Source: Cephalotus follicularis (lineage: Eukaryota > Streptophyta > Magnoliopsida > Oxalidales > Cephalotaceae). From it: a DNA stretch of 64,000 nucleotides. This document shows, piece by piece, positions 12,135 to 22,030 of the stretch. The translations under genes were made by a program, and so were the position numbers. Location: assembly GCA_001972305.1 (NCBI GenBank), contig BDDD01000018.1, positions 806,001 to 870,000 on the forward strand, given 5' to 3'. The notes under the pieces were generated by a model. That model saw only the letters and a program-made list of their open reading frames with translations, was not told the DNA's origin and ran no database searches. Each line of letters starts with the position of its first letter. The stretch's first letter is position 1.

Positions 12135-12770
12135 CACTACTAGAAAAAGGACATTTGCCGACCGCCAATGCGGTCGGGAAAACAATAAAGGCAGTCGGCG
12201 AAAGGTTTCCCCGACCGCGTAGCTGACCGCAATAGCGGCCGCTTATAAATGGGTCGCCGATTATAGCCCGACCGTTTCCGCGACCGCCTTCATCATTTTG
12301 CCGACCACATATGCGGTCAGGAAGGGAAGCAGTTGCTGTTGATCGGTGTCAGAAAATAAATTTTATGAGGGTTTACTGACCGCTCCGGCGGTCGGCCAAT
12401 GTTGTAAGCGGTCGGGAAATAAAATAAATTTGTCAAATTAAATTGCTTTTGTAATGGTTCACCGACCGCAATTAACGATCGGCGAATCTTGAAGCGGTCG
12501 GAGAATCAAACATAAATTGTGAAATTAAATTAGTTTTGTAATGGTTCCCCGACCGATATGGCGGTCGGTGAATTTTTAAGCGGTCGGTAATTAACGATAA
12601 TTTTTAAATTAAATTAATTTTATAAGGATTTGCCGACCGCTATAGCGGTCGGCAAATATTTAAGTGGTCAGGAATTTTCAAAATTTTTGAAATGGAATAC
12701 AATTTTACGAGGGTTCCTGACCGCCGTGAGCAGTCGGGAAAGATTGAAGCGGTCGGTAAATTAGAGTAAG
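12135..12770 (+). repeat. CACTA terminus and subterminal repeat array
   Basis: CACTACTAGAAAAAGG at 12135-12150 is the terminal inverted-repeat end. It is followed to about 12770 by roughly a dozen units of CCGACCGC and its complement GCGGTCGG, often paired as small hairpins with 4-12 bases between the arms and separated by A/T-rich spacers. In En/Spm-like elements such subterminal motifs bind the transposase. The pairing and density here fit that role. No coding sequence is seen. Confidence 0.85.
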
Positions 12771-13164
12771 AGAATTATATAAATTTTGCTACAATGGTTG
12801 TTGTGATCAGTCACTTTAGATCTATTATAAGTTAGATTGTTTGGTGGACAAGCAACCACTACGATGATTTGCAATTAACATTTTCTTTGATTTCTATGTG
12901 CTGATCCAAAGATTGCAAGTACGTGAGCAACCGTGTAAAAGAAAAATTGCCAATTCATTAGACAAAAAATTGACAGGAGTGAGTCTTTTTAACAAGCTTA
13001 TACCACTTGTTATACAATTTTTTGATATAATTATAAGAAATATGATCCACTCAAAATTTTCATCCTAAAATCTACAATATGTCAACAGATTTATAGCAAT
13101 TTGTGTACAATTAGGCTGCAATATATACATGACACTAGCAATTGCAATCTAGACAGTAATTAAC

Positions 13165-13276
13165 CTCCTTTTGTTCAAGTCTCTTATCCAGATCTTTGAG
13201 TTCCATATCCAATGTTTCTTGAAGAGAAGAATGTTCTAGCTCCCTTTTCTCATCTTCAATATCATCTACATATAAA
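13165..13276 (-). pseudogene. Captured exon of a KIN-4 (FRA1-type) kinesin
   Basis: On the minus strand a 112-bp exon is bounded by an acceptor (TTTTTCAG) and a donor (GTTAAT, weak). It encodes 37 residues including ELEHSSLQETLDMELKDLDK and RLEQKE. This heptad-rich sequence matches the coiled-coil stalk of plant KIN-4 kinesins (FRA1 family), as I recall it from family knowledge, where 'LDKRLEQKE' is characteristic. The motor domain is absent. It lies about 400 bp inside the subterminal array and is the fragment nearest the CACTA end. Orientation is the same as the other captured exons. Alternative: another coiled-coil protein. Confidence 0.68.
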
Positions 13277-13462
13277 CTGAAAAAATTAAACATGCATACA
13301 TTTACATATCTAGCTCAGAAAACACAAATAGATTCCAAGATCTTTAGCAAACAGAAAGATCATGCATGATGTATAAACATTTAGCTCGGTATAAGTCATA
13401 CTCCAAGAAGTGTTACAAATATAAACATTTAAATCAAAGTCAAGCAAGCAGAAAGTTCAACT

Positions 13463-14729
13463 GAAATAAATTCTAACTCTTAAATTCTCCCAAAAATCGG
13501 GCATGATGTATTCGTTTATCGGACTATGCCCCCTGTAATGAAAAACACAGTTGGTATATTTGGGCTCAGCCCTCAGCAAACCACACCTAAATCTAAATCA
13601 TATCGTTCTAATCTCAATTAATGATGGATTGATGAAAATCATATTTATGAGAAAACAGATATTGCTCAGCCCTCATATTTATGAGAAACTCATATTTTTT
13701 TTCTACATCTTGAGCGCATCCTATCACTGAAAGATGTGTTCTTACTGATGGGACATCTAACTTACCATCTCCTCCAATTGTAAAACATCCATAAAAAAAA
13801 AGCCAACACTGCAGCAAGAATACCAGTTGTTATGGTGCTCTTAACTGGAACTTGGGTGCATTTACTGATGTCTGAAAAGAACGAAGGCAGCAATCCATCT
13901 CTAGCCATCGACATTAAGATTCGCGGCTGAAGAAAAAAAGAGATACGTACAAAAATAGTGTATCTGTGCACTATTTCCACCATTGGTATACAAACAAGTA
14001 CAAATTATCTCACATGCAATGTAAGCAAGAATCTTCAAATGAAGCAATTATTTTATTTTAGAGAAGTTCACTCTAGCCAAAATCTACTTCAATACTGTGC
14101 CATAGTCAATTGAAAATAAAAGTAGGAGCTTTTTGCATACCTGAGCAAGAATCGAACCCATCAAACTTGCACAGAATGTTGTAACAGCTCCAGTCGTCAA
14201 TATATACCTGCAATCAAATGGAGTTAAAAATGGTCTTAAAGCATACAAATTCAAATAAAGGCCTTCATATTTCGAGGAGTAAGGTACCCGAACAAACTAC
14301 AAGCAAAATAATGTACTTACACTGGCCATTGCATCCCACAGGTAGGGAACGCAATAGAGATAGGGGTGTCCGGATCCAGGGCATAATACGTTACTAAGCC
14401 AACAATAACGGCGGATACAAGCATATACAAAACACAACATATGGACAAAGCTATCCCTATACCCAAGGGCAAATCTCGATGAGGATTCTTTACCTGTACT
14501 TATGAGTGAGAAAATTGGTCAATGGTAAGGTTCAAAACTTCTTAAGAGAAGCCAAGATTTCCCGAAATAAATTCTAACTCTTAAATTCTCCCAAAACTCC
14601 GGCATGATGTATTCGTTTATCGGACTATGCCCCCTGTAAAGAAAAACACAGTTGATATATATGGGCTCAGCCCTCAGCAGACCACACCTAAATCTAAATC
14701 ATATCATTCTAATCTCAATTAATGATGAA
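13463..14729 (+). repeat. Direct repeats of about 165 bp flanking the CAT fragment
   Basis: Bases 13463-13627 and 14564-14729 are nearly identical (by eye over 90%). Both run from 'gaaataaattctaactctt' to 'ctcaattaatgatg' and share 'gtattcgtttatcggactatgcc'. They sit on either side of the amino acid transporter exons. I do not recognise the repeated sequence. The arrangement suggests duplication around a capture or insertion event. Confidence 0.85.
13766..14493 (-). pseudogene. Captured fragment of a cationic amino acid transporter (CAT family), three exons
   Basis: Three minus-strand exons with GT-AG introns: 14321-14493, 14141-14207 and 13766-13926. They encode consecutive parts of a plant CAT-type transporter: 'VKNPHRDLPLGIGIALSICC', then 'YILTTGAVTTFCASLMGSIL', then 'PRILMSMARDGLLPSFFSDI'. 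The exon phases fit each other (the split Val codon at the first junction is restored). The family moves basic amino acids across membranes with about 14 transmembrane helices; only about 130 residues covering some three helices are present. In the last exon a run of nine T's shifts the frame by two before a segment reading MDVLQLEEM, which corresponds to the family's MDVSQLAGM. Not functional as a transporter. Confidence 0.9.
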
Positions 14730-14829
14730 TTCTGATTGTCCAATGAAGTTGCGTTATGAGACGTTTGTGTCAATTTTAAGAACATATTTGTTATATAGGT
14801 AAAATACTGATTCTCAATACATTCCCTAC

Positions 14830-15301
14830 CTGCATTCCAGGTCTCAGAATAAGAACAGTCCTACCATGTCGGTCATGAAAACCCGCTCTGTATACTTTTC
14901 CAGTCTCACCTTCAACAGCGACTTGACGCTGAAAAAATATATCATTTCAATGGTCAATGAAAGTCATATTCACCAAGATCAACAAGAAAATAGATCACCA
15001 ATCTGACAGATTGAGAAGGGCCTGTCATTGAACTAACTCCTGAAGGAAGGACTATTTAGAGCATCATTTTATTAGAAATTTGCTGTTGTAAGTAAACATG
15101 CAAGAATATAAAAATTTAACTTACCCAATGAATTTCGTCAGGCTTATAGGTGGATCTCCATTTAAGTGTCTCTTCCAACATTTTCTTTGATTTGTCAACA
15201 TTCCAACTTCGAGCTTCCAAATATCTCCTCAAACATGCATCAGTGCAGTACTGTGCACTTCGTCCAGATAGTTGACCGATTACAGCCTTAAGCTCCTTCA
15301 C
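14830..15301 (-). pseudogene. Captured fragment of a Sec14-like (CRAL-TRIO) protein, two exons
   Basis: The exons are 15125-15301 (59 codons) and 14830-14928 (33 codons) on the minus strand, both with clean AG and GT borders and both a whole number of codons. The first encodes the CRAL-TRIO N-terminal helix region: 'VKELKAVIGQLSGRSAQYCT', 'CLRRYLEARSWNVDKSKKML', 'KWRSTYKPDEIHW'. The second continues into the lipid-binding fold: 'EGETGKVYRAGFHDRHGRTV' and 'LILRPGMQ'. Plant Sec14-like proteins bind and exchange phosphoinositides. The start, the rest of the lipid pocket and the end are absent. Both exons are open without stops, which suggests recent capture or low decay. Confidence 0.86.
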
Positions 15302-15900
15302 CTGCTTCCAAATTAAGGACAAGTCTTATCCAGTAAGATGATCGTTTTTTTCTTCTATTGTAAAATTATAAAGTACCCAACATTGCCAATGTATAGTAAT
15401 ATAATTGAATGGAGATTTAAATAAGTATTTGATTATGCAGTAAGATCATCTTATTGTAGGATCTCATAACCAACTCCTAAATCATCCACTATAGATGTTG
15501 TATCCACACAAGCAGAATTTCCTACAAAAGGAGGTACAGAACCAAAAAATCAAGCCAATTCGATAGTAAACTATACAATATTGATGCAAATAGAAAATAA
15601 ACCTTGAAATGTAGATAGTAAAATCAATTTAAAGACGTACAACAGATGGGAAACAGGAAAATAAAAGGAGAAGCAGAAGAAGAATGAAGGAATGCACAAT
15701 TTGACATAGCCATCTTTACTTCTCACATGATCATTCTTAATTTGAATAGAAAATATTCAAAATGCAATCATTCTCACGCAAATATTTAGTCTTGCAAACC
15801 AGTCCCCACATTCAAATGCTAGCCATGTGGGCCTTCAAATAAAATGGTATTTCCTTTTTAATGGTGACAAAGACAAAATTTAAGGGTGAAATGAACTCAC

Positions 15901-16026
15901 TTTTCGCATCCATGAAGAAGGAAGAGGTCATCCCTATTTGCCCATCCAACTGAGATTCTGATGCAGCAGTATCATCTGCATCTGCTGATTCGGATCTTAC
16001 TTGCTCCCCAGTTGGGGTAGCCTTGT
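15901..16026 (-). pseudogene. Probable captured exon, gene not identified (I)
   Basis: A 126-bp minus-strand stretch is bounded by an acceptor (TTCTCTTAG) and a donor (GTGAGT). It is open in one frame, giving KATPTGEQVRSESADADDTA, then ASESQLDGQIGMTSSFFMDA. The acidic, Ser-rich composition and strong splice signals look like a genuine exon. I do not recognise the protein. It lies between the Sec14 and AGO10 fragments and has the same orientation, so it probably belongs to a further captured gene. Confidence 0.55.
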
Positions 16027-16279
16027 CTAAGAGAAGTTAAGAACTACAATAGGATCAACCATTGATCAAATATGATTAGCCTGTAATTAAAACAAAACAA
16101 AAATATCTTTGATGAATTTTGATTATAAGAACAGATGCCAAAGCTATTTCTCTCCATTCTAGGTATGAAACAGGACTAAGAATAAAGAAACCATTTACTC
16201 TTCCAAGGAAAATAATGGGAAGTAGAACAAATAGAAATTGAAGTCTTATAACAAGGAGAAAAAAAGGATACTAGCATAC

Positions 16280-16375
16280 GTAGTTAGTGACTTTTTCCTT
16301 TCTTTCCTTGGAGGTTTCCAATGCTCCATACCACCATCATGCTCCAATATAGTTCCTTTTGTAGAACTGAATAAC
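16280..16375 (-). pseudogene. Probable captured exon, gene not identified (II)
   Basis: A 96-bp minus-strand stretch between an acceptor (ACTTTGTAG) and a donor (GTATGC) is open in a frame reading LFSSTKGTILEHDGGMEHWK, then PPRKERKKSL. Its phase does not join directly to the exon at 15901-16026, so the two may come from different genes or an intervening exon is missing. The basic cluster near the end is the only feature I can name. Confidence 0.42.
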
Positions 16376-18511
16376 CTACAAAGTTATGAAAAATCAGAAA
16401 AGAAAAAGAAACCAGTTCAGTGAAGCAACGACACCAACACAGTTGATAAGCTATATTTAGAGGTCCATCTTTCAAGACTTGGTCACAAATTGGCTAAAAC
16501 CACATATAGCTAGCAAAGGGTCCTGAATTACATATGGAATAACAGGTCAAGTGCGTAACTTTTCGCATACAACGTACCCAACATAGGAAATAGACAACCA
16601 AAAATATGGATAGATTAGGCTTTGCAATTGAGATTCAGGTGATATTTATTTCAATTACTTAAGGATGGATTGTTTAGACACACATGGTAGGCGCCACTAA
16701 TTGAAAATTTTGTTTGCATTAAAACAGAAAAACTAGTATTATCTTTTGATGAGTAAGATGCATTCAGTGGCCACCAAAAACTAAGGGATGCTACCTCAGC
16801 ATATCATGCGTATACAATAGAAGCAGTAAAAATAAAGTAGAAGACAAAATAGCTTGCCCCAAATATTTTGCACAAAAGTGATAACACAACCTTATCCAAC
16901 CTAAAATGAGGTTACTCCATAAGTTGAGGGTAATATCATCATTTACACAACTTATATTTTCAACCTCCATGATTCTTTTTATGCATCACCATTTGGTAAT
17001 GCACATTTAGGCCTTAAAAGTTATGGTGAGGAACAGTGTTAAAAATGTAAGTGTTCTGTGATCGATACAAAATAAACTATTCGTTAAAAACGTCGAAAGA
17101 AAATAATGTTCAGATTGATGCTAGCCAAGTTATTTATAATCCTTCGGGTTTAGCAATAATATAACTTTGATACCATGATAAAACTTAAAGTCCATCTCAA
17201 CAACATTTTTGTAAGGAGGAGGACTCTCTCAAATATTTAAAGTAGACAGATATTTAATATCCAGCAAATGTGAGATAGATAGTCATTTCAACAGAAAAAA
17301 TGCAGAGGAATGTGATTCTTATATGACTTAAATATTTCTATGAAACATGAGAATGTTGTTCAATTCAAAATTGGGGGCATCCTAATATTAAAAAATGAGA
17401 TATCGAAAAATATGTTTTCATTTCACTCAAAATGATAGCTTGAACAAAACACACCTTAAAAGGATATACTTTTAATGTTTATTGTGTAATCACTTGTCAA
17501 ATTTGACAGATGTTTGGAATAGTTTCTTGTTACTTAAAAAGAAAGATGAATATTATTCTACTGCATCTTTTTAACTCCATCACTAGAAAGGGTGTAAATT
17601 TGAGCAATAAATCGGTAGATTGATGGCTTAATAGTGGAGAGAGTTGTAATTGTGGATGAAGACTAGGAATGAAGCACGAACACACTCCACAAATCTTGAA
17701 AAATTAGGCAGGATAAGAAGGAGACACATTAATAAATAAATGAATAAATACTCATTCATTTTATAAATGTATATCAAATTGGTCAATATTTGACTTGCTC
17801 CTTTATAATACAATGTGGATCCATGTGATAGCCGAAACATGTCCCAAGGAATATCTGTGTCCAAGAATACAGGGGCTTGGGGTGTCACTGTCTCTTAGGT
17901 AACCCCAAGTTAGAGTTCATCATGTAATTCAGCCTTAAACTATTACAAAACACCCTTTTACAACTTTGACACTACTTTAGGTATATCTTTGTTATCAAAT
18001 ACTTTATTCATTTAAATAAGTATAAATACTAATAATAATTATAATGTCCAGATTAATTATTAGAATGTGATAAATCACCAAACAAACAGTAAAATATATT
18101 ACTTGTTAATGTTATGGATATGAACCGCAAAACAAAATTGGTATAGCACCATTATTAAACACTTAAAAGGATATCTACTTTTAAATTCATGTCAATTTCT
18201 GTCATTTTACACAACACTTTCTTGTACATGATTACCAAACACATATATTTGGTCACTCATGACACTTCTGATTACCAAACAAATTACTATATTTGGTCAC
18301 TCACGACACTTCTGATATTATTTTACCACACATTTTCAACTATAGCACAACAAAACAGTTTCCGCACTACATTACCAAACACTCTCTCTCTTCCACACTA
18401 CTATGGAGGTGTACATTGTTGATATAAGATGAAATAAATGAACTTAGATAGAGATAGAGAGTACAAGAACATGTTCGCATAAGAAGATTAGAAGAACAAG
18501 TAACAACTTAC
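16376..18511. other. A/T-rich stretch inside the CACTA element, no gene recognised
   Basis: About 2.1 kb of A/T-rich sequence between the captured exons, with no convincing long reading frame. A local duplication at about 18226-18316 contains two copies of a unit of about 48 bp ('gattaccaaaca...atatttggtcactca.gacacttct'). The bases 17800-17900 read on the minus strand as 'TPQAPVFLDTDIPWDMFRLS'; I cannot link this to a family and treat it as unassigned. Much of the stretch may be intron or flanking sequence captured with the exons. Confidence 0.5.
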
Positions 18512-18720
18512 TTGGGACCATTGACTCCATTCTCTTCATTGTGGAGCTTAACGGTGAACTCCTTCCAAGCAAAGGAAAGCTCACCCGCTGTGTACAGACT
18601 CTTCTTGCCATCATAGCCAGGCGGTCTCCTTCCCAGGTCAAGATTCTTTATGTAGCTCACTAACTCTGTCATAATATTTTTGTTTACTGTTGTTGATGTC
18701 ACCTCAGGAGTTATCGTAAC
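18512..18720 (-). pseudogene. Captured exon of an ARGONAUTE gene (AGO10/ZWILLE-like)
   Basis: A 209-bp minus-strand exon with a strong acceptor (CTTCTTGCAG) and donor (GTAAGT), open throughout. It encodes 'ITPEVTSTTVNKNIMTELVS', 'LGRRPPGYDGKKSLYTAGEL' and 'FAWKEFTVKLHNEENG', ending NGPK. This is the N-terminal domain of plant Argonautes (PEVTS, YDG.KSLYTAG). 'LGRR', 'GELPF.WKEFTVKL' and 'NGPK' point to the AGO10 type rather than AGO1. AGO10 sequesters miR165/166 in meristems. PAZ, MID and PIWI are all absent, so no Argonaute activity is possible. An RNA from this fragment would share sequence with the host gene. It lies just 3' of the transposase gene, in the same direction. Confidence 0.87.
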
Positions 18721-18931
18721 CTGCAAGAAGCAGAAGAAAACATAGCAAAAAGGCAACCAAACAATAAGAACAAATATGAAATTCAAATATCAAAATTCAT
18801 AAATGTTGTCACAAGAAAAGGACAGCATGAAAACAGTATCTTATTCAATTTCCCCTGCAATTTAACAACAAAAAAGCTTTGACGAATGTTCTCATCTAAT
18901 CATCAGCACAATAGCGCGCATCATCTCGATC

Positions 18932-21050
18932 CTAATCATCATCATCCTCATTATCATCATCATCATCATCATCATCATGCTGTGACCGATACATATCAAC
19001 ATCTGGGTACGGAGAAGGCGGGTCATGATAAGCACGCTGCCGAGAAGGGGTAGGCTGACCAAATTGCGCTGGAGGAGCTGTTGGGTGAGTAATCCGGTGT
19101 GGAGGACCAAACTGAGGATCGTATGAAGTCTGCTATGATGACGAAACAACAGGAAAAGCAGCCGAGTGAGGACCAACACCAGGATCAAAGTGTGTAGTCG
19201 CATTTGGGGTACTGTGCGACACTCCAGGATATGACCCTCTAATATGCGTTGCAAACATGTCCTGAATAGTTGCAATCTGCGCGCTCATGGCTGCCATAAG
19301 TTCCTCACGCAGTCCTCCAATATGTCGTTGAACCACCTCCTCCACGCTCGCATCAGGCACACTAGGAGTATGATTAGGACCACCATGAACAGAAGCTCCG
19401 CTTTCTACACGATGATCATTACATGATGATGAGCTCAATTGATACTTCTTCTTTGCCTTTTTAGCATTGATAAAATTTCCAAGGCCACGAATTAACCCCT
19501 TCTTCGGCTTTCCCACTGTCTCCAACCACCTGTCCAAGTCAACCACCTTCGCAGGTGGTTGTGATGATGCCCCCGCCCCCACCCCCCCTTCTCCTCCTCC
19601 TCTCATTGCAGCATCCGCCTTCGGCTTTTTGTACGTATTCTGCAAAGAAACAATAAAAAAAATTATGTATGTTATCCCTCAAGATTTGCATCACAAATAA
19701 AATCATATTCACTTGATACTAAATTCACTGTAAGTATAACTTACAAAGCAAGCAGCAACTTCTTCACGAGGCTTAGTAGCACCTTTGGGAGTGTGAAATT
19801 TATTAAAAAGATCTGGCAAGTCTTCATTATTTTTCTCCTAAATACAAAAATAAAAAAACAATACAAGTTAATGGATAACAAGTAAGAAATAAATGGTTAA
19901 TAAATATTAAGTTCTCAGTTATGTACCGCCTCCTTGAGCCGTTGGCTCATACTGCGATTTCCTCCAGTGTAGGGAAGATGACTTGCACTAGACCTATTGT
20001 TCTTATGCCTTGAAGAGGTAACCTACCAGCGGGGATCCAACCATATATCCATCAGTTGCTCCCAAGCTGGTGGGGGAACGATTCTTGGAGGGAACTGCCT
20101 GCAGGCCTCTGTGAGGTCATTTACTTTTGCAAGCATCTTCGACTCATTCCTCAAATCGCACATTCACTTTTTGTAATTAATTTTGTAGTACTGGTCAAAC
20201 ATTGCCCGAGCTTTGCCTGGCGAATCAAAATAAAAAAAAAACTCCTACAAATACAAAATATTTTAAAGTTGTTAGCAAACTATGAATGCGGGACAGACAA
20301 CTGAATAATACATGTATACAACGTGACAAAATGAAATGTTAATCAATTGACTTACACATAACTTCTCCCACAGCTGATCACGCTCTTCCTGAGGCCATAA
20401 ACTGTGTTTGTGCCAGGGTTATAGCAACCTACTTCTAAACAACGCGCCGATCTTGGATTTAACTTCAGGGACTGGAAAGCCACTGCAAAATCAAATCAAA
20501 AAATTACGGTGATTATATACACATGAGATTCATCGTCATTAGAATAATTTTTAATCCATATGTATATCTACCTCTCTCCAACGATCCATACATACACCCG
20601 ATCCTCCGGCGGCTATGCCGGAAGATCAATACCTACGGTGGGTCCTCTAGTACGGGACTGAGAACCTACAAGATATTGTGAACCAAGTGAAGTGATTGAA
20701 AATATTTATATATCCATTATATTCATAAGTTTAACAAGTTTTCCTTTTATATTGAAGGAAAATAACATACCACTGGCAGTGGATGTGGAGGGATGGTCCT
20801 TGTCACTAACTCTGCCTGAACTGGATGCATGAGTGGAGGACCCCGCCACCTGGGTCAGAACACCATCTGGCTCAAGACCTATATAACATCATAAAGCATG
20901 TGGATTATCAAAGAATACGAACATAATTCATATATGTAAACTTATAAATCTAAGTCATTAATTTTGTATTAAAGAATTGAATTCAACAACATATGTACCA
21001 CTGGTGGTGCCTGTGAATCCATGCTCCCCATCATCAGCATCAGAAGACAT
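18932..21050 (-). pseudogene. CACTA transposase-type gene (Ptta/En/Spm family, Transposase_24-like)
   Basis: Multi-exon minus-strand gene from ATG at 21050 ([18 protein letters not shown]) to TAG at 18932. Recognisable pieces: 'SRTRGPTVGIDLPA', then 'LWPQEERDQLWEKLC' (about 20350-20480), then 'AWEQLMDIWLDPRW' and 'HKNNRSSASHLPYTGGNRSM' (about 19930-20080). The last is the signature of the plant Ptta/En/Spm transposase family. After 'EKNNEDLPDLFNKFHTPKG' comes a low-complexity C-terminus with 'KGLIRGLGNF', ending in an acidic tail of D repeats encoded by an ATC/GAT microsatellite at about 18935-18977. At least five in-frame stops. The family is found beside the TNP2-type transposase in CACTA elements; no TNP2 is seen here. 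Confidence 0.82.
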
Positions 21051-22030
21051 AAGGCAGTCTTCTCAATATCTCCTTCCCTCACCCTCAACTGGTGATATCC
21101 TGTTCTCAGATCAAGCTTTGAGAACACTCTCGCTCCTTGCAACTGGTCGAACAAATCCTCGATGTGGGGTAAAGGATACTTGTTCTTGATAGTTGCCTTG
21201 TTCAGCATTCTGTAATCGATGCAGAGCCTCATCGACCCATCCTTTTTCTTGACAAACAGTACAGGTGCTCCCCACGGTGAAACACTGGGTCGTATGAAAC
21301 CCTTATCGATCAGGTCCTGTAACTGCAATTTCAGCTCTCTTAATTCTGCAGGAGCCATTCTGTACGGTGCTTTCGAAATAGGAGATGTACCTGGTGTAAG
21401 ATCGATAACAAACTCCATATTTCTTCTCGGTGGCAAAGATCCCAAGTCATCCGGAAATACATTTGGAAATTCACACACCACTGGGATCTCCTCCAGGCTC
21501 AAGCCTTTTTCTTTTCTCCGATCAATCACATGAGCAAGATATCTTTCACATCCTTTCTCGAGATACCTCAACGCACGGACGAAGGATATGATCGGTGTAG
21601 AAAACCCCTTGTCTCCCTTAAACTGGAAAGTAGTACCATCGGGCAGACGAAAATCAACCGTCTTGCTGTAGAAGTCCATGTAGGCATGATGTGCTGACAG
21701 CCAATCCATCCCCAAAATCACATCGAAGTCACGGATAGGTAATACTATCAAGTCCGCGTACAAGGATATGCCTGCCATAGACATCTCACAACCCCTATAT
21801 ACAGTGTCTGTATACATGGAAACTCCGACAGGTGTGCTCACATCTAAAGTATACGACATACTGTCAGGTGTTACATCTAAACATGATGCAAAATGTGATG
21901 AAATAAAGGAATGTGATGCTCCAGGGTCCATCAATACTCTAGCAGCAAAACCATAAATATACAGTGTACCTCCAACTACCGTGGTAGACTCCAGAACCTC
22001 TGTCTGTGAAAGGGTAAAAACTCTACCTTT
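21051..22030 (-). pseudogene. pol of element B (protease and partial reverse transcriptase)
   Basis: Minus strand. Protease: [13 protein letters not shown] near 21920. The linker carries '[20 protein letters not shown]'. Reverse transcriptase starts near 21350 with '[20 protein letters not shown]', '[15 protein letters not shown]', '[15 protein letters not shown]' and 'REGDIEKTA'. After that the RT match ends, before the catalytic FxDD box, so the enzyme could not work. The frame is otherwise open from about 21934 down, the best-preserved RT start in this family here. Codons after the junction belong to the CACTA gene. Confidence 0.9.

Larger units (their letters stand above)
12135..21050 (-). 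mobile_element. CACTA (En/Spm-type) DNA transposon with several captured host-gene fragments
   Basis: It begins with the terminal sequence CACTACTAGAAAAAGG, characteristic of CACTA elements. About 600 bp of subterminal repeats (GACCGC / GCGGTC) follow. At the other end, on the minus strand, is a decayed Ptta/En/Spm-type transposase gene. Between them lie exon fragments with introns from at least four unrelated host genes, all on the minus strand. The opposite terminus is missing: at 21050/21051 the element abuts a truncated Ty3 pol. It sits in the 3' LTR of element A. CACTA elements are known to pick up host-gene pieces (transduplication). Confidence 0.88.

Noticed and set aside
12147-12770. 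Possible CRISPR-like or satellite array
   Set aside because: Units are very short, occur in both orientations, are irregularly spaced and sit at a CACTA end. They fit subterminal repeats. CRISPR arrays are not expected in plant nuclear DNA.
13766-14493. A resident amino acid transporter gene
   Set aside because: Only three internal exons are present, one with a frameshift. The exons of the rest of the gene are replaced by pieces of other genes.
17628-17888. Minus-strand frame of 86 codons starting MTPQAPVFLDTD
   Set aside because: The first 20 residues look protein-like, but I cannot assign a family, there are no splice borders, and the remainder is A/T-rich. Left as unassigned sequence.
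18512-18720. A functional Argonaute gene
   Set aside because: Only one exon of the N-terminal domain is present. The flanking sequence has no PAZ, MID or PIWI exons and the setting is a CACTA element.
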